Positions 54,085 through 61,995 of a DNA stretch of 64,000 nt are shown here, piece after piece. A program made the translations under genes and the position numbers. Source of the DNA: a bacterium (GTDB lineage Bacteria > Hinthialibacterota > Hinthialibacteria > Hinthialibacterales > Hinthialibacteraceae); assembly GCA_016125385.1 (NCBI GenBank), contig WGLV01000004.1, forward strand, positions 1-64,000, in the 5' to 3' direction. The stretch's first letter is position 1. Each line of letters starts with the position of its first letter. Below the pieces are notes generated by a model. That model did not search any database and was not told the origin of the DNA. It saw only the letters and a list, made by a program, of their open reading frames with translations.

Positions 54085-54450
54085 TCAGATTTCATGGCTC
54101 GAACAGCATTGGTCGATTTTTCCTAACAATTCGCTTTTCTGAACCGGCTTGGAAAGATAATCCGTCGCTCCGGCGGCCAGCGCTTCCTCGACCACGGTCG
54201 ACTCCATGAAACCGCTCAGCATGACGACGGGAACGCGTGGATTGATTTGACGGATGAGTTTAACGAGCTCGATTCCGTTCAAGCGGGGCATTCGGATATC
54301 GCACAGAACCAGATCGAAAACGCTATTTTGAAATTCAGACCAGCCATCCTGGCCGTTATCGGCTTCATGAAGAACATGCCCGGCCTTGGTGATATGAATC
54401 CGAAGCGTTTTTCGAACTCTCTCGTCATCGTCAACCAACAGGATTTTCAT
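54085..54450 (-). CDS. CheY-like single-domain response regulator
   Basis: 121 residues, one receiver: acid pair in LLVDDDERV, phospho-Asp in LVLCDIRMPRLNG, Ser/Thr in VVMLSGF, Lys in LSKPVQKSE. No output domain, so it acts by phosphotransfer or protein contact. It overlaps the kinase gene by 20 bases and precedes the two-receiver gene by 6 bases, so all are one operon. Confidence 0.93.
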   Translation of the reverse strand: MKILLVDDDERVRKTLRIHITKAGHVLHEADNGQDGWSEFQNSVFDLVLCDIRMPRLNGIELVKLIRQINPRVPVVMLSGFMESTVVEEALAAGATDYLSKPVQKSELLGKIDQCCSSHEI

Positions 54451-56356
54451 CGTTCAGCTCCTTTTGCGCCGGCAGATCGATGAAGAAGGTGGAGCCTGAG
54501 CCGACCTGGCTATCGACGTGAATACGGCCGTGATATTTCTCAATAATTCGATACACGACGTTCAAGCCGAGGCCGGTTCCCTTGCCGGGAGGCTTCGTCG
54601 TGAAAAACGGTTCGAATATCTGAGTCAGATTTTCAGATGGAATTCCACAACCGGTATCGGTGATGGAGGCGTGAACCGTCGTATTCTCATGCCAGGTTTT
54701 GATGGTAAGGTCGCCTTTTTCTTCCATCGCGTGAACCGCATTGTTAAACAGGTTCACGAAAACCTGCTGTAGTTCTCCCGCATTGGCGATGACTTCGGGT
54801 ATATCATTCAGTTCTTTTCTTACGTTGATATCGGCGTAATTGTTGGCGTGTTGTGACATGCGCAATGCGCTCTTAATCACAGTGACCAGATTAATGGGCA
54901 TGGAGGCGTCGCTGCGAGCGGCGCGGGAATAGGTGGAGAGTTCTTTGACGATCTCGCCCGCCTGCTGTGCGTAAACGACGATATCCTGCGTATATTCCTT
55001 GATCAGGTCGATTTCTTCTTCATCCAGGGCCGCTTCGGCCATTCCTAAAATTCCCTGTAGCGGATTATTGATTTCATGAGCGACTCCTGAAGCGAGGGTT
55101 CCGATGCCCGCGAGTTTTTCCGCTTGAGTGAGCTGGCGTTGTAATTGTCTTTCTTCAGTCACGTCAACAATCACGACGCCGGTTTGCAGTTCATCGCCCG
55201 TCTGGACGCGGAAAAGACGGTAAAAATAAATTTTATTATTCGCATGGAACTCGGCGCCTTGAGAAAAATTGTCGCGATTCAACTCGTCCAGTTGTTCTCT
55301 GAAGGCGTCGTCATGGACAATATGAATGCGATCGTCCAGAGAGTTTTGTGAGGATGCCCCCCGGCCGGGATCGAATGTTTTGTTGAATTCGAGATTCGAG
55401 TAACGGATTAAAAACTTCTGGCTGAAGATCGCGACGGCGCTGGGGATGCTGTCGAGGATGTTCTGCAAAAAAGCCTGAAGGCGGGAGATCTCCTGAGTCC
55501 GGCGCTCGACCAGACTCTCGAGTCCTTTATTGTATTCTTCGATGCTCTGACGCGCGTCGCTCAGGTGGGAGACCATTTGATTGAACGAATCGCCCAGCTC
55601 GCTCAATTCATCCTTGAAAACGTGTTGTGTCGGGACGCGAATGGCGAGATCGCCTTCCGCGATGGTTTTGGTGGCGTTGCGCAACACAGCGAGCGGGCTT
55701 AATAGAAAGCGCACGATCAGCAGCATGAAGGCGATGCCGACCGCGACCGTGAACGATCCGATCCAGAAAGTGTTTTTCGTGAACTGGCTCGTCATCTCGT
55801 CGACCGGTGACAGATCGAGGCCAATATGCACGCGCCCGGCGAATTCGGCTGCGTCACCTTCATCGCCGCCGGGGGCGCTCGACATGCTGTCAAGAAGCAG
55901 CGCTTCTTCAGCGCTGCGCCCACTGGTCGTGAAAAAGATCGGGCATGAGATATCCAGCACGCGACGGCCCGAACCGGGAAGAGAATAGACGATGTGTATC
56001 ACGTCGTCCGTCTTCTCATGGATTGAAGGCCCGGCGGCCAGCGTATACGCACTCAGATCAAAATCACCTTGGCGGGTCAGTGTGTTCCCTTTTGAATCAA
56101 TGACGCTCAGATAAAGAAAATCACTCCAACTCTGCGCGTTTTTCGCTGTACTCTCAATCTCGCTTTCCGGCGCGAGGGCCGTGCCCCACCAGACATCGTG
56201 CGCGATGAATTTAACCAGCGAACCGCCGCGTTCCTTGGTCAGGTTGAGATACTCCTGAGACTGGCGTTCGATCAGCAACCAGCCTAACAGCGCGGCGGCC
56301 GCCGCGATCCACGCGCAGACCGGAAGTAAAAATTTCGCCGCGAGCCCCAGACGCAT
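54431..56356 (-). CDS. Membrane sensor histidine kinase with HAMP and PAS
   Basis: 641 residues. N-terminal transmembrane helix (~10-30), a periplasmic domain of ~170 residues (WWGTALAPESEIESTAKNAQ), a second helix (~195-220), HAMP (~220-275), a coiled coil (~270-300), PAS (~300-400; IPSAVAIFSQKFLIRYSNLE), HisKA with phospho-His in GVAHEINNPLQGILG, and HATPase (NLFNNAVHAMEEKG, DTGCGIPSE, GKGTGLGLNV). The start follows the solute-binding protein stop by 6 bases and has no clear ribosome site, so translation may be coupled. Its stop overlaps the receiver gene by 20 bases. The likely input is the solute-binding protein encoded just upstream. Confidence 0.92.
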   Translation of the reverse strand: MRLGLAAKFLLPVCAWIAAAAALLGWLLIERQSQEYLNLTKERGGSLVKFIAHDVWWGTALAPESEIESTAKNAQSWSDFLYLSVIDSKGNTLTRQGDFDLSAYTLAAGPSIHEKTDDVIHIVYSLPGSGRRVLDISCPIFFTTSGRSAEEALLLDSMSSAPGGDEGDAAEFAGRVHIGLDLSPVDEMTSQFTKNTFWIGSFTVAVGIAFMLLIVRFLLSPLAVLRNATKTIAEGDLAIRVPTQHVFKDELSELGDSFNQMVSHLSDARQSIEEYNKGLESLVERRTQEISRLQAFLQNILDSIPSAVAIFSQKFLIRYSNLEFNKTFDPGRGASSQNSLDDRIHIVHDDAFREQLDELNRDNFSQGAEFHANNKIYFYRLFRVQTGDELQTGVVIVDVTEERQLQRQLTQAEKLAGIGTLASGVAHEINNPLQGILGMAEAALDEEEIDLIKEYTQDIVVYAQQAGEIVKELSTYSRAARSDASMPINLVTVIKSALRMSQHANNYADINVRKELNDIPEVIANAGELQQVFVNLFNNAVHAMEEKGDLTIKTWHENTTVHASITDTGCGIPSENLTQIFEPFFTTKPPGKGTGLGLNVVYRIIEKYHGRIHVDSQVGSGSTFFIDLPAQKELNDENPVG

Positions 56357-56362
56357 GTTTGA

Positions 56363-57298
56363 TTACCGTTGTACGATTTCGACGCCGTCCGGCGGCGCCG
56401 ACGAAGCGACGCCGATGCGGTCAGCGGTTCGTTTGTTCAACAAAAGCAATGCGGTTTTTGGCGATTCAACCGGAAGGTCGCTGGTTTTGGCGCCGTTTAA
56501 TACTTTAATCGCCATCGCCGCGATCTGATCTCCCAGATCGTTGAAATCCCACGAGACCGCCAGCAATGCACCCGCCTCTGTGTAGGATCGGGATAACGCC
56601 ATGACGGGTAAACGCGATTTCACGCAGAATGGAATGAGATATCGGACGGTCTGAATGTTGTATACATTGGCGTCGGGTATCATCCAAAGCAGATCGATGC
56701 GGCCGGCGATTTCCTGCAACTTTCGCGGGACGTCCTGGGGGCCGGCCGTCGGCTCTTCAATCACGGTATATCCCAATGCCTGCAATTCACGCCGAGTCGT
56801 TTCGGAGACGATGGATTTTTTTCCGGAACTGACCAGAATGCCGATGGTTTTCACGTTCGGCAGAATACCCTGAATCCGGTCGATTTTGGTTTGAATGGGA
56901 ATGTCGAGGCTCACGCCGGTGACCTCGACGGAACCGTTTGTGGAATTCAGGAGGCCGCTCTGTTCGGGATTCAAAACCAGACCAAAGACAATAGGCAGAT
57001 CGGGCCGGTTGATTTTCGCCCAACTGGTCATGGTCGTCCCCAACGGAATCAGGAGCGATGCGTCCGATGGCGGAGGCGATTGTGTGGGATCGATCGTAAT
57101 GACGTTGATTCCCGGCTTCGCCTGCTGGATGCTTTTTTGAATGGAGCCGATCGTTACATCAAAATTTTCATGATCTTTATTCGATAAAATACAGACGGAA
57201 TCCGCGAAACAGGCGCAAGAAAACATCAGAATGGCGCATGCGCTTACGCCATACCGGAAAATACCATTAGACAAGCGTGACTCCGACGTTAATTGCAT
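56363..57298 (-). CDS. ABC-type solute-binding protein (PF04392-like), orphan
   Basis: Signal sequence up to CFADS; a lipoprotein-like Cys pair (CACFA) is present but not in a clear lipobox. The fold follows the PF04392 substrate-binding family (TrpX-like): DVTIGSIQKSIQQAKPGIN, LLIPLGTTMTSWAKINRPDL, PIVFGLVLNPEQSG, TGVSLDIPIQTKID, VKTIGILVSSGKKSIV, LLWMIPDANVYN, ALSRSYTEAGALLAVSWD. No permease or ATPase gene is nearby; instead a histidine kinase gene follows after 6 bases. I infer a sensory rather than a transport role. Confidence 0.85.
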   Translation of the reverse strand: MQLTSESRLSNGIFRYGVSACAILMFSCACFADSVCILSNKDHENFDVTIGSIQKSIQQAKPGINVITIDPTQSPPPSDASLLIPLGTTMTSWAKINRPDLPIVFGLVLNPEQSGLLNSTNGSVEVTGVSLDIPIQTKIDRIQGILPNVKTIGILVSSGKKSIVSETTRRELQALGYTVIEEPTAGPQDVPRKLQEIAGRIDLLWMIPDANVYNIQTVRYLIPFCVKSRLPVMALSRSYTEAGALLAVSWDFNDLGDQIAAMAIKVLNGAKTSDLPVESPKTALLLLNKRTADRIGVASSAPPDGVEIVQR

Positions 57299-57326
57299 TT
57301 TGGTTTATAGCCACCGCCGCGCTGAT

Positions 57327-57341
57327 TCATCAGCCTGATGA
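57327..57341. promoter_or_regulatory. Inverted repeat between TonB receptor and solute-binding protein genes
   Basis: TCATCAG-C-CTGATGA is a perfect 7-base inverted repeat in the 77-base gap. It could be an operator or an intergenic processing hairpin; the single-base loop argues against a simple terminator. Confidence 0.35.
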
Positions 57342-57375
57342 GCCGGCGGAAAATATTCGGGCTCAATGAATGAAA

Positions 57376-59310
57376 CTAGAAGCGATACGTTAATCCAAAC
57401 AGGAATTGCCTGGCGATCGGTTCCCCCGGAAATTCACGGTGGCCGTCATCGATCAGGTTCAGCCCGCGGATATCAAATTCCAGATTCCGCTCGGTCAGGC
57501 GATACGACAGTTTGAGGTTCAACAGACTGTAATTGTCGATCGGGATCAGATTGCGCCCGCCGAGATCCGAAGTTTCCTCAATAAATTCGCTGTCGGTCTG
57601 GTAATACATCCAGGCGTCGAACGACCAGTGCTGGTTGAAATCAAATCCGCCTCCCATGGATACCTTATGTTGCGCGGGTGAAGCGAGACCGATACCGTCC
57701 TTTTCAAAATCAACATCCTGAAATGAATAACTCGCCCACAGGCGCGTCGAAGAAGTCGGATTGCCCAGAGCGCTCAGTTCAAAACCATACGCATCTGAAT
57801 TGCCCAGGTTATCGATGAAATTCTCTAAATAATCGCCATTTTCCGGCTCGATACGGTCGTTGAGATCGATATGCCGCGCGATCCGGTGCGCGAACAGGTC
57901 CGCCATCAACTGGAGCCGGTTGGAAAATCGGAACGCCTGATACCCCAAATCGACTGATTGAATGAATTCGGGCCGGGCGGACTGGTTCCCATCAAAATGC
58001 CGTCCCGGCAGTTCAGGCGCGTGGATGTTGGCGTATGATTCGAAAAAACTGGGCGATCGATGAGCCGTACTGTACGACAAGCGCCAGACATCGTTATCAG
58101 TGGGGTGATAAACCAGGCTGGCCATTGGGCTGGCGTTCACGCCCGTGATGTCATGGTCTTCGAACCGGCCGCCCAGGTAAAAAAGCCATTTTTCCGATAA
58201 CCTGATTTTGTCAAGAAAATGAGCGGCGTAAAAATCGGTGGTGTTGGGCGCGTACAGTTCAAGCGCATCCTCATCTTGAGTGAAGAGCGCTTCGGTCTCG
58301 AGCCCCCATACGATCTGGTTCCAGTCATTTAGCTGGAATGCATGTTGAAATTCGGCGGAGAGCCGATCGTGTTGCAAGGTCGGCGCATCGGCCAAAGTCG
58401 GCAGGGTTACATCGATGTGATCGAGTGAAACGCGCGCCATCCATGAAGAGGCGTCGCTGAGATCCTGATCGAACTGGAGAGAGACAAAGCCCAACAGCCC
58501 TTCAAGAAAAGTGCGTTTGGGGCCAAGCGGAACGTCGGCGACTCCTTCAAATTCATTCCAGCCGGTTGACAGCGATAGACGGGATTTTTCGGCATTGAGC
58601 AGCTCCGCCGTACCAAGCGCCTGGGTATATCGCGTAATACTATCGTTGGAATACGCGTGGCTCTCGTAGCGATTGGCGGATATCCGCGCGCTTTGTTCAA
58701 GACCTAAAAACCCGTATGAAGCGTGAGCGTCCCAAACGTCATTGGTTCCGCCGAACGATGAGACCGTTCCGCCCGGGTCGGTGTGACTGTCTTTGGTGAT
58801 GATGTTTACTACGCCCGATAGCGCGTTCGCTCCGTAAGTGGTGCCCGGACCGCGTAGAACTTCGATTCTTTCAATGTCTTCAATCGCCACGGGGAGCAGG
58901 TTCCAAAACGTTACGCCGAAGATATCCACGCCGACGCGGCGTCCGTTTAATAGAATTAACGCTTTGGTCGAGTTGAACGAATTGGAGCCGCGCATGCCGA
59001 CCTGTGACTGAAAACCATCAATCACGCCAACATCCACGCCTGGTACTCGCCGTAAAACATCAGTGATGTTTTGCGCCCCCATTCGGCGAATGTCGTCGGA
59101 GGTGATTACATAAATATTAAAAGGAGATTCAGTGGATTTTTGTGAAATCCTCGTTACGGTCGAGACGGTGGGAACTTCAGTAAAAAGCAACTCCTCATCT
59201 TTGGTGATATCGGCGTCGAATAGCTGATCTTCTCCGTCCTGCGAAAAAGCGAGCAACGGAATCAGAATGCATCCAAGCAGACATAGTATTCGGCAGTGTT
59301 TCGCTTTCAT
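57376..59310 (-). CDS. TonB-dependent receptor
   Basis: ATG 59310 (MKAKHCRILCLLGCILIPLL) begins a signal peptide ending near FSQ-D; upstream ATG 59346 adds 12 residues without ribosome site. Plug domain (~60-170): SPFNIYVITSDDIRRMGAQN, ITDVLRRVPGVDVGVIDGFQ, GMRGSNSF, LLNGRRVGVDIFG, IERIEVLRGPGTTYGANALS, GVVNIITKD. The rest is a 22-strand barrel ending in LFGLTYRF, with the terminal Phe expected for outer-membrane insertion. The plug is of the vitamin B12/colicin I type. It is the first gene of a leftward cluster with the binding protein and signalling genes. No TonB, ExbB or ExbD gene is in the window. Confidence 0.93.
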   Translation of the reverse strand: MKAKHCRILCLLGCILIPLLAFSQDGEDQLFDADITKDEELLFTEVPTVSTVTRISQKSTESPFNIYVITSDDIRRMGAQNITDVLRRVPGVDVGVIDGFQSQVGMRGSNSFNSTKALILLNGRRVGVDIFGVTFWNLLPVAIEDIERIEVLRGPGTTYGANALSGVVNIITKDSHTDPGGTVSSFGGTNDVWDAHASYGFLGLEQSARISANRYESHAYSNDSITRYTQALGTAELLNAEKSRLSLSTGWNEFEGVADVPLGPKRTFLEGLLGFVSLQFDQDLSDASSWMARVSLDHIDVTLPTLADAPTLQHDRLSAEFQHAFQLNDWNQIVWGLETEALFTQDEDALELYAPNTTDFYAAHFLDKIRLSEKWLFYLGGRFEDHDITGVNASPMASLVYHPTDNDVWRLSYSTAHRSPSFFESYANIHAPELPGRHFDGNQSARPEFIQSVDLGYQAFRFSNRLQLMADLFAHRIARHIDLNDRIEPENGDYLENFIDNLGNSDAYGFELSALGNPTSSTRLWASYSFQDVDFEKDGIGLASPAQHKVSMGGGFDFNQHWSFDAWMYYQTDSEFIEETSDLGGRNLIPIDNYSLLNLKLSYRLTERNLEFDIRGLNLIDDGHREFPGEPIARQFLFGLTYRF

Positions 59311-59469
59311 GAGATCCCATCCATATTCAATAAACAGACACAACATTCTGGATAATATACACGATTTGAAGGATTGATAAACCTTTTATATTGCTTGGTT
59401 TATAAACATTTATGTTTACTAATTAATAATGGACCAAGAGCCTGTTGTTATGAAGTGAGGATCCCGTTA
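59311..59469. other. Promoter region of TonB cluster
   Basis: A short AT-rich gap (TTTATATTGC, TTTATGTTTAC) before the insertion sequence. It must hold the promoter of the leftward TonB/kinase operon; the IS may affect it. No riboswitch fold was recognised. Confidence 0.4.
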
Positions 59470-59512
59470 GAGTTGTGTTACACTCGGAATAATCTAGAGT
59501 TGAGGGGCTCCA

Positions 59513-59884
59513 ATGAGTTATCAAACCGATCTGACGGATCGGGAGTGGAACCTGATTCGGCATCACTTCGAGTATGAAAATGGCTACGGCAACCGGCGAA
59601 AACACCCGATCCGAACCATGTTGAACGCGATTTTTTACGTCGCGAAAACCGGTTGCCAATGGCGAATGCTTCCCAAGGATTTCCCGCCCTGGACCAGCGT
59701 GTACACCTACTACAGACGCTTGTGCCAACGAGGGACTTGGGAACAAGTTCTGGATGAACTGAACCGGCTCCACCGGGTTCAACAGGGGCTTTCTGAATCT
59801 CCATCGTTCGCCATCGTTGATTCCCAGTCCGTGAAAAGTGCGGGCAAAGGTTCGAAGCGCGGCTTCGATGGGGGAAAAAAGTGA
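59513..59884 (+). CDS. IS5-type transposase, OrfA (N-terminal part)
   Basis: MSYQTDLTDREWNLIRHHFE is typical of the DUF4096 N-terminal domain of IS5/IS427 transposases; NAIFYVAKTGCQWRMLP and WTSVYTYYRRLCQRGTWEQV follow. The first catalytic Asp is in AIVDSQSVKSA. The frame ends at TGA 59882-59884 just after A-rich GGGGGAAAAAAG. Probably fused to OrfB by frameshifting; alone it would be inactive. Confidence 0.9.
   Translation: MSYQTDLTDREWNLIRHHFEYENGYGNRRKHPIRTMLNAIFYVAKTGCQWRMLPKDFPPWTSVYTYYRRLCQRGTWEQVLDELNRLHRVQQGLSESPSFAIVDSQSVKSAGKGSKRGFDGGKK
59875..59881 (+). promoter_or_regulatory. Slippery heptamer A-AAA-AAG for -1 frameshifting
   Basis: Zero-frame codons are AAA (59876-59878) and AAG (59879-59881), followed at once by TGA. 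Slipping back one base gives AAA-AAA and continues into the OrfB frame. A AAA AAG is the known dnaX-type site. No experiment supports it here. Confidence 0.7.
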
Positions 59885-60285
59885 AAGGCCGTAAACGTCA
59901 CAATGGCGCTGACAGTCAGGGACATCTGCTCGATGTGGAGGTCACGGCGGCGAATGTTCATGACACGAACGCCGGAGTCTGTTTGCTTGATGGCGTCAAA
60001 ATGAAACACGATCGGATCCAAGCCTTTTGCGGCGATGCGGCGTATCGGGGAAACGCCAGCTGGTATTCTGAAATTCTTCTTGAGACGCTGCTCCAAATAT
60101 GCCGGAAAGTGGCTGGAGAGTTTCAAGTCATTCCTCAACGGTGGATTGTCGAACGAACCTTGGCCTGGCTTTCCAATTCGCGAAGGCTTTCGAAAGATTA
60201 TGAAGTCAATCCTGACTATTCCGAAAACATCGTGCGCATTGCCATGGTGAGACTTACGTTGAAACGAATTCAGGCGGAGCCATGA
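59881..60285 (+). CDS. IS5-type transposase, OrfB (C-terminal part)
   Basis: GTG at 59881 overlaps the OrfA stop. Motifs: KGRKRHNGADSQGHLLDVEV, second catalytic Asp in FCGDAAYRG, final Glu in WIVERTLAWLSNSRRL, and PDYSENIVRIAMVRL near the end. With the OrfA Asp these form the DDE triad. The frame is intact, so the element could still be active if frameshifting occurs. Confidence 0.9.
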   Translation: MKGRKRHNGADSQGHLLDVEVTAANVHDTNAGVCLLDGVKMKHDRIQAFCGDAAYRGNASWYSEILLETLLQICRKVAGEFQVIPQRWIVERTLAWLSNSRRLSKDYEVNPDYSENIVRIAMVRLTLKRIQAEP

Positions 60286-60348
60286 CGACACCTTCTTAAA
60301 TGATGAGAAATATCCGCAAAAAAAGAAGAATCAGAGAGGTACAGGGGG

Positions 60349-60380
60349 AAAAACGAAACAGGCGGCCGAGGCCGCCTGTT
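60349..60380 (-). terminator. Terminator of DUF1080 gene, GGCGGCC palindrome
   Basis: Minus-strand stem AACAGGCGGCC/GGCCGCCTGTT with a two-base loop, then TTTCGTTTTT. The core palindrome is repeated at 63652-63669. Confidence 0.75.
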
Positions 60381-60448
60381 CAAATTAGAGATCGATTCGG
60401 GCGCCCGCGTCGAAGCGAGCGCCCAAGGTTGATTGGAATCGATTTTGT

Positions 60449-61159
60449 CTACTTGAGTTCTTTGATTTTGATGTTGCGATACCACACGGGGGCCTGAGCC
60501 TCGCCGTGCAGGCCCTGGAACCCGATCGGACCGCTGCGAGAGAAATCTTTCAGCGCTTTGTCGAACTTGTTTTTCGTACCGTCCGGATTTTTGTGCGGTT
60601 CATTCCAGTCATCCAGATCGATATTCCATACTTCTTCGCCGTTGAAGATCAGAGACGCGTGGCTGCCCTTGCAGGTGATCGTGAAGTGGTTCCATTCGCC
60701 TGTGGGCTTTTGCATCTTTTTGCTCGGCGGCTGGGCGTTGTAGATCGCTCCAACCATGCCGTAGAGCGCGCCGTCCTGGGAGTCGTGAACCTGTACTTCA
60801 AGCGCCGAGAGCACGTTATTCGGATCGCCCGCGCGCAAAAATACGCCGCTGTTCGAATCTTTGGCTACTTTGAACTCCAGGTCGAGAATGAAATCGCCGT
60901 ATGACTTTTTAGTCCAGATGGTGTCGTGGGTTTTAGCCACCAATACGCCGTCTTTCATCTCCCAGCTTCCATCCGGCATGTTCACATTCGACAGGTCGGG
61001 AGCGATCAGGTCGTCCCAATCCGACGTGTCCGGATGCGAGGCCGGTTTAGCCAACGCAGTACCGCAAAGAACCGCGCCGGCGCCGCATAAAGCGGCGGCT
61101 TTGAGCGCCTGACGCCGGGTAATGAACTGACCTTTTGTTTCTGAAATTTCCACGTTCAT
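60449..61159 (-). CDS. Tat-exported DUF1080 (3-keto-disaccharide hydrolase-like) protein
   Basis: GAGGAG lies 6 bases before the ATG. ITRRQALKAAALCGAGAVLC is a Tat signal ending near ALA-K. The single domain (~50-236) has WEMKDGVLVAKTHDTIWTKK, YGDFILDLEFKVAKDSNSG, VFLRAGDPN, GAIYNAQPPSKKMQKPTGEW, NHFTITCKGSHASLIFNGE and GPIGFQGLHGE. This concanavalin-like fold (PF06439) includes hydrolases of 3-keto-glycosides in Bacteroides and relatives (established), often next to Gfo/Idh/MocA genes. Here the nearest Gfo/Idh/MocA gene is at 61996-63408, with one small gene between. A shared role in periplasmic sugar oxidation is inferred. Confidence 0.88.
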   Translation of the reverse strand: MNVEISETKGQFITRRQALKAAALCGAGAVLCGTALAKPASHPDTSDWDDLIAPDLSNVNMPDGSWEMKDGVLVAKTHDTIWTKKSYGDFILDLEFKVAKDSNSGVFLRAGDPNNVLSALEVQVHDSQDGALYGMVGAIYNAQPPSKKMQKPTGEWNHFTITCKGSHASLIFNGEEVWNIDLDDWNEPHKNPDGTKNKFDKALKDFSRSGPIGFQGLHGEAQAPVWYRNIKIKELK

Positions 61160-61336
61160 GAACGTCTCCTCTCACAGAGTTCCAAATCCTTGATTCCGGG
61201 TGATTTCAAGGAACCGCTTATGAAGGTATCAGAAATTCAGTCTGATTTCAATCTGACGGAATGGCGGGGCAAGCAGGATCGCCTCGTTCCACGCGAGCAG
61301 AACTTGTGGAGTCAATTCGAATCGCGAGTTTCCGCT

Positions 61337-61714
61337 TCAGGAGACGAGCGATAAGCGGGCGCTTTTCAACGCGGCTTCCACGCGATCTTCCGTTAACGGA
61401 GATTCCTTTTTTTTCATGCCGAGCGTTTCGAGTTGAAGGTGTTTTACGTTTGAAAAACCGGCTTTATCCAGAACGATTTTCGTGCAATCTTTTGAACAGC
61501 CGTCAATGGCGAGTATCTTTTCCGCGTTTCGCGCGATGTCCAGAATTTCTTCATCGCCCGCCCCAATCGCGGCGACGCAACACATGGAAGCGGTTTTTTC
61601 GTGAGAAAGTCTTCGCGCCGTCTGGTCGGCGATTGCGCCCACGTCCGCCGCTCCTGAACAAGAAAACACCAGGTTATATTTCATCCGGCCACAACCACAA
61701 TCTGATGCGCTCAT
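61337..61714 (-). CDS. DGC-domain putative zinc/metal-binding protein
   Basis: ATG 61714 (MSASDCGCG) has AGGAG 6 bases upstream; the longer start at 61768 lacks one. About 125 residues with CGCG near the N-terminus, a FSCSGAADVGAIADQTARRL segment, MCCVAAIGAG and the namesake DGC in LAIDGCSKDC, followed by VKHLQLETLG. This is the DGC/PF08859 family; cysteines suggest metal binding. Function unknown; related proteins sit near redox or metal genes. It is cytoplasmic and separated from both neighbours by 177 and 281 bases, so probably a single gene. Confidence 0.82.
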   Translation of the reverse strand: MSASDCGCGRMKYNLVFSCSGAADVGAIADQTARRLSHEKTASMCCVAAIGAGDEEILDIARNAEKILAIDGCSKDCTKIVLDKAGFSNVKHLQLETLGMKKKESPLTEDRVEAALKSARLSLVS

Positions 61715-61920
61715 GATGGTCTCCTGTTCTTCACAGAGGGATTCAAAATGTTGTTGCGTTGAAGCCAAACTCTATCATCGTTGACGATATCAAAAAAATG
61801 CGGTCAAAGCAACTGAATAAGGAAGTGGATACGCAGAATTAATTCTATGTACGCGTATTATTGCTGCATTGATATGGGGTGAATTCTAACTCTGCTGATG
61901 AGTGGTTATGAGATGGCTGG

Positions 61921-61956
61921 AAAACAACCGCCCCATTCGTGATGAATGGGGCGGTT
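61921..61956 (-). terminator. Terminator of Gfo/Idh/MocA gene 61996-63408
   Basis: Perfect 13-base stem AACCGCCCCATTC (61926-61938)/GAATGGGGCGGTT (61944-61956), loop of five, with a minus-strand GTTTT run after it. Confidence 0.88.
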
Positions 61957-61995
61957 TGGTAATTCGAACCGTATGAGTTCGGACGATACAGCCGC

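Larger units (their letters stand above)
59470..60293 (+). mobile_element. IS5-family insertion sequence (IS427-like), ends approximate
   Basis: Two overlapping frames encode one DDE transposase split by a -1 frameshift, about 0.8 kb in all, the usual size of this group. Possible ends are GAGTTGTGTT on the left (after TTA, 59467-59469) and GACACCTTC on the right (before TTA, 60294-60296), giving imperfect inverted repeats and a possible TTA target duplication. The ends are my estimate and need comparison with other copies. Confidence 0.6.

Noticed and set aside
59311-59512. Cobalamin riboswitch upstream of the TonB receptor
   Set aside because: The gap is short and AT-rich, and no B12-box or stem arrangement is visible.
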